From the NCBI GenBank assembly GCA_031002005.1, contig CM061914.1, positions 194,946,685 through 195,010,684 on the forward strand: DNA of 64,000 nucleotides. The letters are read 5' to 3'. The notes under the pieces were generated by a model, which ran no database searches, was not told where the DNA came from, and saw nothing but the letters and a program-made list of their open reading frames with translations. Each line of letters starts with the position of its first letter. The first letter of the stretch is position 1. Origin of the DNA: Vandiemenella viatica (taxonomy: Eukaryota; Arthropoda; Insecta; Orthoptera; Morabidae). Positions 1 through 12,100 of this stretch are shown here, in pieces. The position numbers were made by a program, and so were the translations under genes.

Positions 1-239
1 ACGTTTTAATTAAATTTTTGTTGCTTCTACATATATTCTTATCAGCAATAAACAAAGCTACTGTTTGTCACTTCCTTTTTATTAAGGTCCAACATGTATT
101 CCCACATATCCTGATTAAAAAGATGGGACTCCATAACCATGAGGCAAATCAGTTGTATACACCAGCAACTTGATGCATCAAGTGTAGGCTCTCCAATCAT
201 CTTCAGGTAATGGCAATCTATGCAGACAGATATTTTTAA

Positions 240-395
240 AACAATTGTAAATAAGAAAAGAAAGGGAAATTAACCCACCACATACCAAAGTGGATGGATG
301 CGATGAGAGAACACTAATGCTGACAAACAAACAACACAATATTTCGGCATATGCCTTGCTCACAAATAGAAAAAACGGGCCATTAGGCTCGGAAC
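240..395. repeat. Half of a foldback-family element
   Basis: Begins with aagaaagggaaattaaccca and the CACCACATACCAAAG block seen at 32430 and, reversed, at 31890 and 32510, followed by a GCGATGAGAG segment and an ACAATATTTCGGCAT block. Only the left arm is present. Confidence 0.6.
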
Positions 396-566
396 GTGTG
401 CGCACACCGAACGTTACCTATAAGAATGTCTCTGATCGCACAAAATTATTTCCCTATTAATGATCGAACTAAAGCAAATAGTAATACCATATAAACTTTC
501 TAGATCAAATGTACAAGGTCGAATCAGAAAGTCTCTGCCCTTATTTTTTTTATTAGCAGAAATAAG

Positions 567-782
567 GTACACACTTTGACAATAAATTTGGCTGCCGATG
601 AAAAATTCTATCACTCTTATTTTGCAAAATCTGACATCAATGTCATCGTAAGAAACAGTGATGCAATAATGGCTTGCCAGTATTACATTACTGTTTCTTG
701 GGTTGACATTGATGTCAGATTTTGCAAAATAAGAGTGATAGAATTTTTCATCGGCAGCCAAATTTATTGTCAAAGTGTGTAC
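567..782. repeat. Near-perfect palindromic MITE-like element
   Basis: Two arms of about 80 bp starting GTACACACTTTGACAATAAA and its complement at the other end, with a spacer of about 50 bp. Arms are almost identical, so it is young or under homogenisation. Open frames on both strands here read the same peptide because of the symmetry and are not genes. No transposase and no clear TSD. Confidence 0.8.
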
Positions 783-797
783 ATACAGGTAATTATA

Positions 798-893
798 AAT
801 GGCCATATTCTCCCCCGTTCCTTGTCCCCAGTCCTTTCCCACCTCCAATGACTCCTACATCAATGAGGCATAAAGCCATACGGAACAAAAAAG
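798..893 (+). mobile_element. SINE fragment, 3' part only
   Basis: Matches the 3' body and tail of the tRNA-derived SINE seen elsewhere (ggccat, cccgttccttgtccccagtc, aatgac, gcataaagccata), here in plus orientation. The tRNA-like head is missing. Confidence 0.7.
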
Positions 894-1772
894 AAAACAG
901 TTCTTTTGCGATTGGTGTTAACTAATTGTTTGATGTACAGTAGTTCATGACATGGAGGATGACTAATTAAACCACACTGCTCTGCATCTACCCAGCTGCA
1001 GATTCACAATCGAGAACAATTATTAAATTAAACATGTGGGTAAGTTTGCACAAATAACAGCCCACAAAACATTGTGAAACAAAATTCCTAATGTTGTCTT
1101 CAAATCTACGTATTACACAATTCTGTAATCTGGCGTCTGAATTGGTTATGTTGTGATAGTTGGGAATGGCAGATACCCGGTTCAAATTCCAGTCTCGGCT
1201 GGAGTTTTTATGGGTCTTAAAACTGACCTTCACCTCTGTTCATTCGACGTACGCTAGGTTACGTGGTGCAGATTCCACTCTAGGTCACTTTTACCTGGTA
1301 TGAGTACGAGGATAGGTTAGGCGGTTATGGTAGTGGTGGACCACACAAGCAGTAAGAAACTTAGTTGTTATCATACAGAGGCAACTTAACTAAATCAGCC
1401 CTGCATGCTTGTAACTCTGATCTGCATTGGGGATTCAAATAATTTGAATTTTTATTAAAAATGGAAAAAAATTAATTGGCAACTCCTACTCCATTGAAGA
1501 ATTTACTTCTAGATATCTACAAAGTAATTGCCAGCAGTTTGTGTTAATGTAGTTGATACAATTAATGTGTATTATGCTACAACTAAATCTTTTGGTATGT
1601 ATTTGTTTTGTTATGTAATAGTTTATCTGTAAATTGACAACTTTCCATATCTCACAGAGGGGTCTTTTATTGGGACCCATAGAAAATGAATGTATTGTGG
1701 TGTGTTGCCTAATGCATGAGAAAATTAATGCAACATGGTTGTAGTTTAATTGTAAGTTCTGTAGTGTACAGC

Positions 1773-1941
1773 CAGTACCGGATTAACCATGTAGCAGGAG
1801 GTAGCAAATGCTACGGGCCTCGCCCCTCCTAGGGGGGCCCCGCACCTAGGCTAGATGGGAGCCTTTTTTTTTAGCTCTACAACATTCCCCCGCACGGCAA
1901 AAATCAAGCTACAGGTCCCGCGCTTTCTTAATCCGGCCCTG
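1773..1941. mobile_element. hAT-type MITE, 169 bp
   Basis: Ends are CAGTACCGGATTAA and TTAATCCGGCCCTG, imperfect inverted repeats of the CAG...CTG type typical of hAT. An identical 8-bp duplication TGTACAGC flanks it (1765-1772 and 1942-1949), the hAT target-site size. No coding capacity. Confidence 0.9.
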
Positions 1942-2736
1942 TGTACAGCCAGTAATGTAATATTGAAGCTACTGAACACTGGCAGTGAGTGACATCAGCA
2001 GTAACTAAACTATGTTACAAAATGTTACAGTGAAACTTGTAATCCTGATGTCAGAAATGATTTCTTTTAAATAAGAAAGGATATGAAACATCAACTGTCA
2101 CAGATGAAGGCAGAATACAACATTCTGGTCCTGTACCAGGACAAGACACGTGACGAGGGAGTCAGATATGTAGACAGTGAGGCTTATCCCACGGCTCATG
2201 AATAACGTTTTATATCCCACCCTGAGTTCACTGGCGCCGTGATCCGTGATAGCATTACTTTCCATACCCTTCATAATTTTAATCTTCCTTTGGAAATACA
2301 ATTTTTAACAAAGACTTTCAAAATTTTCTAGATCTGTCAGCAAAGCCTTACAGACAAACACTGACTGACAATCTGAAAATTTTTTTAAAAAATAAAAATA
2401 ATTAAACATTTAAAAAAGAAAAAAAAAATACTACAGTTTCAATTTGTGAATGTCCAACAGATTATTTAATCCAGGAAAGGAAGAGAGACTATATTTAATG
2501 CAAATGTTTAGCAAAATAATTTTCCTTCGTGCAATGCCCGAGTCAAGAAAACAATTTTTATTTTACAAAATTAATTTCTTATGCACAGCTGAGAATATAA
2601 ACTGTCAACTTGTAAAGGTATCAGCATCTTTCCTCTGACATACCTGCAGTTGGCAATGTATTAATGAGATTGTCGGTTAAATTTTTTAAAAAAATTTAGT
2701 TCTGTGGATCACTCGAAGTTGTATCATTTTTATGTT

Positions 2737-2938
2737 AGAGGGTGTCCATTAATTACACATTACTTCAAAAAAAAAAAAAAACTGGATCCCCCAATCTTTT
2801 CCTGTATTGACTTTTTTTTATCTCTACTGTTGTTTGAAGGGTGATAATCTCAAATCAAAAGTTGATGTGAAATTTCAATCGACACCCGTTGAGATTTCGC
2901 CGTACCTTCCCCATTTGAGCTCGTGGACACCCCCTTAC
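2737..2938. repeat. TIR element of the GTCCAT/ACGT G-rich family
   Basis: Left end AGAGGGTGTCCATTAATTAC, right end GTGGACACCCCCTTAC, with C-rich interior. It shares end type and layout with 12926-13279, 54760-54963 and 58777-59097. Non-coding. Confidence 0.65.
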
Positions 2939-3017
2939 AGTATTTAGAGAGAGTCGACACAGCTTTTTTAATGTTGTCAGCTTTAATCAGACGTGGCTGC
3001 CGATAGTAATGGCTTAC

Positions 3018-3156
3018 CTATGTAACAACTGCTTTGTCGCAACTTGGTAGTTGAAGATAGTTACACCGTCCCTGTTCATTGCACCGAGACAGGAACCGGC
3101 TCTCACCAACGTCCGGCACAGATTCCCGTTACCCTTCATATACGCCAGCAGCAGAG
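3018..3156 (-). CDS. ANKFY1: ANKFY1 exon 15 of those visible
   Basis: 139 bp: two bases completing Ala, 45 codons, two bases. Acceptor gaacttttacag; donor TTACATAG then GTAAGC. It encodes LLLAYMKGNGNLCRTLVRAG, SCLGAMNRDGVTIFNYQVAT and KQLLH. The segment precedes the FYVE domain in the family. No long open frame marks it; it rests on the translation, both splice sites and exact phase fit with exon 14. The FYVE exon is not in the remaining 3 kb. Confidence 0.93.
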
Positions 3157-6100
3157 CTGTAAAAGTTCAAACACCGATGTAGTTTACTTGAAAATAGTTA
3201 CAAACTGCTAGGTTCTACTGTATCAACCCTGTTCTGTGCTTTCTACATTCACACTCTGCAATTCACAAATATTGTGGGTGCTGGAGGATGCTTTATAGAA
3301 AACTCTCTCCGTGCATTCTAATTTCGAACAACACAAGCAAACAAAGAATATATATAGGAATCAGCACAGCATTTATTTCTCTAATCTTTTCCCTCCTGTG
3401 ATTGAGACCTAAATAAGTTGGTGGATAAAGTATTACATCACACTCGTAAATGAAACAACATATTTGTCACAAAATTCAAATAAAAATTGATGTCATGTGC
3501 CTGCCAGGCAGTACCAACCACATCTACGCATCAATTCTGTGACGCTTTCGCAATGACTGGCAAGCAGTTGTGAACAGAGCAACTCTTCTCTGTACTTTTC
3601 TACTGTGTAAATCAATCTCTTGCAATACGGATTCCGAATTCTACAACAGTAATTAAAATGTGGATGCACTAGAGTTTGTACGTTGTTTATTTTGTATTCT
3701 TCAAAATATAACCTATGAACTGTGATCTAGAATTAGAATTACCTAGCAGGTCTCATTTCATGTTGCTTTGCACTGTTTTGCCAAAGTATTTCGGGGAATC
3801 AATCGTATCAATAACCGAGTTGTTTACTTTGTATTCATGAACACACAGATTCGTTTTGTTAGTTACGCGCTTTGGCTTGCACTTTTTGCAATTTGGTGTA
3901 AGTTGCAATTGCCAGCACCATTCTGAAATAACATCCATACTGTGCTGAATTTCCAAACAATTGTCCGAGCATCTTACTTCCCTACAGATCACTGCATTCT
4001 GAGCAAACAACTGCTAACTAATATTAAAGTTGTCTCTGAGATGGTATATGATAATTAAGGATACAAGCAATTCTATTAAACTTCATTGATGAATACTGGA
4101 TGTAACATCTAGGCTAGAAGTGGCTTCCCCGTCAACAATGTACTGCAAACAACCAGTTAGAAAATTTTGTGTCCATTCACAAACTTAGGTATTAGAAATA
4201 AATCTGTTAAAATATTAATATTTTCAACTTACATTCCCACAAGGAGGGTAATAGTTGTTATTGTAATGCCTCTAGCTTTCTTTGTTTATTATCGACAACA
4301 TGAAACACTAAATACTAAGTGGGTGTGGACAGTAAATGTGGAAGGGGTTTGTTGAAAGCGAGGTATGACTTGGAAAAGGAGATTTGTGATAAGAGTCAAA
4401 ATTATTTTGAGAAAATTAAAACTTAGTATATACACAAATATGATCAAAAAAAAAAATTCCTGTGAAAACAGAATCAAGTATCACGGTTGTTTATATACAA
4501 AAGGTTTTTTTCTCTTAGCCTAAGTGCATATTCACTTCACTTACAAAAGTGTTAGTGTTATGGATCCAGGTGACATGGCCGTTATGCATGTCATCATTTT
4601 TGATCTGAAAGGAGGATAGATTGCAGCTGGGAACGATGAACATTTGAGGTGGATTATTTCAGTATTAAAACTTATTCTTACAAGTAGACAAAACACAAAG
4701 TCAGATGTAGGTGAATAGAGAACTGAAATAATAACAGCTGGTTCTACTGGGAGGGTTAGGTCGGGAGGGTTTCTGGTGTCGAGAATTGTTGGCCCCATCT
4801 GCAGAGTTCATAGGATTTAATTTTAATTGCAATGGAGCACAGGCTCCGGTGTCAATTTCCCTATACACCCATCTTCCCCCTACATTTACCCTCTACAAAT
4901 TTTATCTTTAAATTCTTTCAAAGTTTTCGGTAAATTATTCATCATTTCTCTTGGTAATTCATTCCAATCCCTGACACCCTTACCTAAAAAAGAGAATCTT
5001 CCCACACCCTTGTGCCTGAAATCGAGTGCCAGCTTGTGGTCATGGTCATCTTTTCCCTTCCATGCACTACTTTTCATACCTATTGCAATATCTTTCCATG
5101 CCTCATCGCCAGTATATGCCCTGTACACTCCCATGACCCTCCTCATCCTCCTCCTGTCTTGCAATGAATCCCATTTCAGCTCCTTTATCATATCCGTAAC
5201 TGATTGCATTCTGCGATAATTTCCAGAAACAAATCTAGCAGCCCTTTTTTGCACCCTCTCGAACTCCTGTATTTGATACGTAAAATGTGGGTACCATACT
5301 ACACTACCATATTTGAGCAATGGTCTCACCAAAGTTTTTGTAACCCAATTCCTTTACTTCTCTCGTGCATCCCCTCAGGATGCTGTCTCCGCAGCGAAAA
5401 CTCTGACAGCCCTCACTGTAAAACATTCGTTTACATTAAATAAAGTGATTTCGGCCTTCCAGTCATGTAAAAATGTAACTTTCGTGGATGTTTGGAGGGT
5501 TTCTCTGCCCTCAATGTTTATCAACCGTAAACACACTGGCCTGGCATGGCAGCTGTTGGCTACTGGTACATTCTGCCACTGTATGCGACAAGTTGCAGGC
5601 ATATACTGACTGCCTGTGGCTATTAATTTTGATAGCGAGTGGGTTACTGGTGAGGCCTATACGTGAACTTGTACAGTGCAGGCACGCGAGTTGATATACA
5701 AGTTGTGTTGCGGTGCAAGTAGCACATCCGTATTGCACATTTTGCAGTTTGGTCTGTTGTGTGGTAATGATCCATGTGGTTATGTGGGAGAATTACAAGG
5801 CGATTATTTGATAACCAAAATATTCTGGAGATTGGTTGGTCTGCTGAAGCACGTAGGGCTGCAGAAAGGATTATGTGTGGAAGGGTGTTCATTTCAGCAA
5901 AGGAAGATAAGAAGTCAGGTCCATAAGGAAGGTTCCAGTTAATGAACTCGAGACCAGGAAAGGACTGGTTGACTAAAGTGGGGCTACGATGAGTTTTGAG
6001 CAGCTGGGTTGTAGCACGAGAGATTTGTGTTTGTATTAGATCACGGGGACAGCTGTGGGAGACGAGAGCTCGGGACATGTTTTGGGTGTATCTGGAAAGT

Positions 6101-9100
6101 GAGAGAGATTCTCTGTTGCAACACATGCGTCTGCCACATAACGGCCACGCTGTAGGGAAACACTTTTTTTTTTAACTTATGGCTTTACACCTTGTCGACG
6201 TCGAGGTCATTAGAAGTGTAATGGGACTGGGAACAAGGAGCGGGAAGGAATTTGGCCATGGCCTTTTGAAGGAAGCGTCCCGGCATTCGCCTGGATTCAT
6301 TTGGGGAAAGAACATTTGGTGTGGAAGAAATGGCAAATGTTTAAGTAAAGGTATTGTCATGGACTTCCAAGTTTGATTAAAAAGGGGCATGTGTGGGAGT
6401 AAGTCGATGTAAATATGACAGAGTGGATACTGCTTAAAGATTCGATGAAGTCTAGTAGGTGGTTTCCAGACCATAAAAATATTGTCTACGTATCGGAACC
6501 ACACAAGAAGTATGAGAGATCTTTTTCACTCACTTGTTGCTCATGACTGACCAGAACAGGTTTGCATAGGGCACGGCGCCGTGGCTACTTACGGCAGTGC
6601 CACGTACCTGGTGGTCGACCAGACAGTTGAAGTATTCCGACAGAATGAGGTGTACCAGGGAAACGAAGAATATGTGCTGGGGGTCGCATTTCCAGCAAGT
6701 GTTCCACGGCACTGAAGCCCTACAGTGGGGGACGTTGCTCTACAAGGAACTCTACGGAGCAAGGAACACGTCTGGCAGTAGAAGAGAGGGACTGTCAAAA
6801 GACATCCGAGGAAGTGTGGGGTAACTCGCACGAATGACCGGAGGTTCTGTACAAAAGACTGGAAATGGTATACATAGTAAATGAAACAATGGAGCTCTAA
6901 CTACCAAAGTGGAATTAGAAATAGAATAATTTTTCTATCCTAATTTGCAATTCAATAAACACATGAAGATCTCCATGTAACATTATTTTTTATTCAAATA
7001 AAAGATAGTAAAAACTCATTGTTTAGTTTGTATTCTGCTGAAGCACGCTACAGATACTGAAAATGGAACCAGCCTACACAAAGGTGAAAATATGACAGCC
7101 AAGGTCAGGCACGTGCAGAGCTATTGTTTACTATGAACAAGAACTTTGGTGTCATAAATAGCCACCTTAGGTTTCACTACCCAGATTTTCTATAAAACTG
7201 AAGATAGTGAAGTGACTGAAAAAGTTATTTTGTAAAAATAATAAAAAAAGAGACCAATTTTTTTAAAAGTATTTTTATAACAACTAATTCATGAAATTCT
7301 CTTCTGAATGTTGCACAGTTTTGTTGCAAAAAACAAAAATGTCAATTGAACAATCACTTTTGCTGAAATTACTAATGTAGTATTTCAGCAAATACCACCA
7401 AATCCAGAACAATACCTGTAATTTTAAGGAGACCACACATCACTTTAAATTTTATGAAAATTTTTTTGGGTCAGTGGTTTCGTAAATAAAGAATGATGGG
7501 AGGGAATTTATAATTTTTCACATAAAACTCTTACGAATTATGGAACTAAAACACAAAAATACAAATATTTTGGAACCAGCTCTCATTAGATACCTATGAA
7601 GATATATATATATATTTTTTAAATGAATGATAGACAACAGTAGCTCACTTCATATGACGACCTCTCGTTAGCAGACATCACCTGTGTTTCCGTCCAGGTC
7701 GGGTCGATCGAGAGGGTACCGAGGCATACACTCCAGGAACAGTTCAGCGATAGCGGCAGCCGTGTCCTTCGAAGCTCTCGCCAGTTCGTGTAAAGGATTC
7801 CGTCCCTTCAGATTGGCTGCCTGAAAAAGTTTTATAAGCAAAAAGTAGATTGTTAAAATCACTGTTACAGGGAAAACATTTGCTGCATGTAATATAAGAC
7901 ATAGGCAGTGTAAAAATAAGCAATACCTGAGGTTTATCTCTTTCGATGAAGATTATCAAATGTATCTTCTTCACTTATCCATAACGCATGAAATATGATA
8001 TTCATGGTGCTGTTCTTTCTGGAGAATTTATGTAGTTGAATTTGTGTACTCATATTTTCATTCAGTCATGTCGTATGGCATAATTTTTTGGGGAAACTTC
8101 ACAAAAAACAGTTTTTATAGCACAGAAAAGAGCTATTAGGATGCTGTGTAGGGTAAAACCAAGAACTTCTTGTATACAACTTTTTTTAAAAACTCAATAT
8201 TCTTACAATTACTTCTCAGAATATATATTCTTTAACTGCTTAACGTCTCTTAACAGCGAGGTCTTTAGAGACGGGAAAGGATGGGGGGCAAGGAATGGGA
8301 AGGAATTTGGCCATGGCCTTTTGAAGGAAGCATCCCGCCATTTGCCTGGAGTGATTTGGGAACACCCAAATTTGGATGCCCGGACGGGGATTCGCACCGG
8401 CGTCCTCCGGAATGCGAGGCAAGATATATATTCTCTTGTGTGCTTGATCATAGAACATTTTAACCTGTTTACATCTAATTCACGGGTACACAATTTCAGT
8501 ACAAGAAACAGAAATAAGTTGCACAAAACACAAAGATCTCTGTCATTAGTACAAAGAGGAGTTAACTATTCTGGAATACATCTGTTTAATAAACTTTCCA
8601 AGAGAGTAAAACAGTTTGCAGAAAATAAAGATATATTTAAAGAAAAACTGAGAGATTGTCTTATGGGCAACTCCTACGCCATTCAGGAATTTGAAAAAAA
8701 TAATTAATTGTATTCAATATGAATTTTCAAAACTCGGTTGTAAAAATTAATGTTTATTTTTATTCTCTTTATTTGTCTTTGTAACATATAATTGTTTTCA
8801 CTATGATTATGACTCATATTGTATATAGGTGTTTTAACGAAGACATGTTTCACATCCCAGAGGTCCCTTCTCAGCAGGGATCCATGAAGCAAGATTGATA
8901 AAAAAATTATTATTTAAAAATTACAATAATCAATAAAAAAAAGCCTAAGAGTAAAAAATTATATAAGTTTATAGCTTAAGGAATGACAGCTAAGCTCACA
9001 TGAAAAGTGACAGGATAACTCAAATCTTCAAATACACTGAAGTGAAGTTTGTTTTGAGGCTACTTGAATAAATAAGAAAAATGAATTCTGTTACTTATCA

Positions 9101-12100
9101 AGAAAATCACAAATGATGGTCAAAGTGAGAATGATGTTAAAAGCAGAACAGCACTAGCAAAAAGAGCCATCTTGAAAAATGAGAAAACTTTCAGTTTCAG
9201 ATATTGATCTAGGACACTGAAAAATGTTTCTAAAACTCTGAACCACATCACTTTATGGACTTTCAGTAAAAAGAGGAAAATTGAAGCATTTGAAATGTGT
9301 TGCTATAAAAGGACAGATGTAGTACGAAATGAAAGTGTTTTGGAGATGATGGGTGAGGAAAGAAGTTTGTTGAAGAGTCTTACAGAACGAAGAGACAGAA
9401 TGGTGGATCACCTTACGAGACATACAGAACTGGTTAATTTGTTACGGGAGGGAAAAACTGAAAGAAAGAACTGCAGGGGAAGACAAAGATTGGAATATAT
9501 GAAGCAGATAATTGAAGTTATAGCTTGTAGAGGGTGTACAGAGGTGGAGAGTTTGGCGCAGGAAAGGAAGGGGTGGAACTGCACCAAAGCAGTCGAGAAA
9601 CTGACGACTTCAAAAAAATTAAGAAAGTTCTTTCTCTCAGATAAACAGTATTTAACTGTCATTCCAGAAGAGGTTTAACGAAGGCGCGCGCGCGCACGCA
9701 CACACACACCTCTGCGTCGAGCTGGGACTCCGTGAGCAGCACCCTGACCGTCGCGAGCTGCCCCTCGCGGCACGCCACGTGGAGTGCGTTGTCGCCTTCG
9801 GAGTCCGCTGCGTCCGCGTCCGCTCCGTTCTGGAGCAGTGCGGACACGACACCCGCGTGGCCCGCCCCCGCCGCCACATGCAGGGCAGTCCGGCGGTGCG
9901 CGTCCCGGTCATCAGCCTGTGGGGGCGGTATGAGAAAAACTATAGAACCAAGTATACTTGTTCAAGGTTTCTGTATGTTTATTACCTACAAAATCTACAA
10001 GTGACACAGAACACAATTCTAGCACATCTAACTTTAACTTGTATCAAATGGAAAACCGATTTATCAGCAATCCAAACAAAAAAGTGTGTTTATGTATATA
10101 TGTTGCTGAAGAGTGAAATTTAATCACAATGGAGTATATGCTGTATTATCACTTTTCCTACTTACTACCTACTTCTTTCAGACTGCTCAAATTTTTACTG
10201 TAAATCAGCTGTCACCACCAACATGGGCTGCTTATTGTTATAATACAATATATTCATTTTCATTACCAGTTGAATGATAACGCCAATGCAACACAATGCA
10301 TATACAAACAAGATTGCCGCAGCAGACAACCGAAGGACGCAAAAGCGCACCAGAGATAAGACATAAACAAACCGGCTGGCCCGACAGACCAATGATGAGA
10401 ACGCATAATTGTGTAAATATGATACAGGCAAAACATGCTTTGTATAAGGAAACAGATGCGCAGCTGCATACCATACTAACAAATATAAATAGTAAGTAAC
10501 TTTTACCTATAAAAATATCCCATGCTCATAATTATGTAATAATAGGATAAAAATGTATATAAAAACTGTAACACAGATTTGTCGCTGATGATGCCTCGAT
10601 GAGAGGTGAAACGCGTACGACGCAGCAATAAATAAATTAAACAGTTGCATTGGCGTTATCTTTCAACTGGTAATTAATTAAGCAACTGTGGAAACATGGC
10701 CTGCAACAACATTGCATTCATTTTCCATTGATCCCAACATAAGACACTGGCTCTGAGGGTTGTGAAAAGTTGTTAATTTACAGATAAACTATTGCATAAC
10801 AAAATAATACATACTCCAGAAGATGTACAGTCATAGCATACATGGTACATTAATTATGCCAACCACCTTTACACAAACTACTAGCAGTTTATTTTCTATA
10901 TACCCTAGAAATAAATTCTTCAACAGAGTAGGAGATGTCAATTAAAAATTCTTTCAATTTTTTCCTAAATTTATTCCTATCATCTGCTAGACATTTAATA
11001 TGTGTTGGGAGCTTATTGAAGATATGTATCCTGAATATCGGACCCCTTTTTGAACAAATGACAGTGACTTGTAATCCTTGTGAAGATTATTTTTACTTCT
11101 AGTGCCATATTTGTGTATTTTACTATTTGTTTCAAGCAAAATATACATTGTGACTACAAAGCACATTAATGTGTATATATACTCAGACGCTAATGTTAAA
11201 ATCCCTAACTTCTTGAACAGCTTTCTACATGAAGTTCTATTGCTAACCCCACACATAGTTCTTTATTACCCACTTTTGGGCTCTGAACATGTCGTTTTAG
11301 GGCGCGTCGACAGCGGGGTCATTAGCGCGGGCTCTGAACACTTTGTCTCTATGAGAAGAATTGCCCCAAAATATCACTTCATATGACATTAAGGAGGGAA
11401 AATAAGCAAAATAAATTAGCTGCCTCATACGGAGATTGCCCATAGCTGAAATTGTACGAATTGCAAATGTGGCTGCACACAATCACTTTAGCAAGTCAGA
11501 AACATGTACCTTCGAATTTAAATTATGATTAATATACAAACCTAGAAATTTCATGTCTATACCCGGTGTTAATATGTGTGATGTACTGAATTGTCAATAT
11601 TGAGTAGTTTTATCAAAGTTTAAAGGCAAGCCATTAGCTTTAAACCATTTGTTAATAAGATCAGAGATATATTTCAAGAAATATCCTGCAGCTAAATCTG
11701 GAGTATTTTTTTTTTTTACTGCTTTATGTCTCTCAACAGCGAGGTCTTTAGAGACTGGAAAGGATGGGGGCAAGGAATGGGAAGGAATTTGGCCATGGTC
11801 TTTTGAAGGAAGCATCCTGGCATTTGCTTGAAGTCATTTGGGAAACCATGGAAAACCCAAATCTGGATGCCCGGACGGGGATTCGAACCGCCGTCGTCCT
11901 GAATGCGAGGCCAGAACGCTATCCGTTACACCACCACGCTTGGTGGGAGTATTTTTAATTCCTATGTTTTTGTCATCTGCAAATTGGACAAATTTTGAGT
12001 TTTTAGATGCAACACTGGGTAGATCAGTTATATATTACAAACAAAAGAAGCCCCAATATAGAACCCTGAGGTACTCCACGTCTGATTAATTTCCACTCTT

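Larger units (their letters stand above)
1..3017 (-). other. Intron after the last visible ANKFY1 exon (partial)
   Basis: AT-rich sequence with a half foldback element (240-395), a perfect-arm palindrome (567-782), a short SINE piece (798-893), a hAT MITE (1773-1941) and a G/C-rich TIR element (2737-2938). I searched the minus strand for the FYVE motif (R-K-H-H-C-R type) and saw none. The rest holds nothing I recognise. Confidence 0.6.
3157..7681 (-). other. ANKFY1 intron between visible exons 14 and 15
   Basis: About 4.5 kb. 3200-4800 is AT-rich with no recognisable gene. 4817-5375 is a CR1/L2-like LINE 3' end, 5376-6840 a Penelope-like element interrupted by a SINE, and 6841-7681 plain AT-rich DNA with a short (AT)n run near 7600. 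Confidence 0.6.
7821..9709 (-). other. ANKFY1 intron between visible exons 13 and 14
   Basis: About 1.9 kb. It holds a jockey-like LINE 3' end split by a SINE (8040-8708), an RTE-like LINE 3' end (9285-9640) and a GT/GC microsatellite that forms the splice donor. Both LINE fragments lie on the plus strand, opposite to the gene. Confidence 0.6.

Noticed and set aside
414..851. Overlapping open frames on both strands with nearly the same peptide
   Set aside because: They arise from the palindrome at 567-782; symmetry yields the same translation on each strand.
1..3017. Search for the FYVE exon of ANKFY1
   Set aside because: No R-K-H-H-C-R-type or paired-cysteine motif on the minus strand; the domain must lie beyond the left edge.
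9652..10123. Arg/Ala/Ser-rich open frames overlapping exon 13
   Set aside because: Alternative frames of the GC-rich ANKFY1 exon; only the ankyrin frame joins neighbouring exons.
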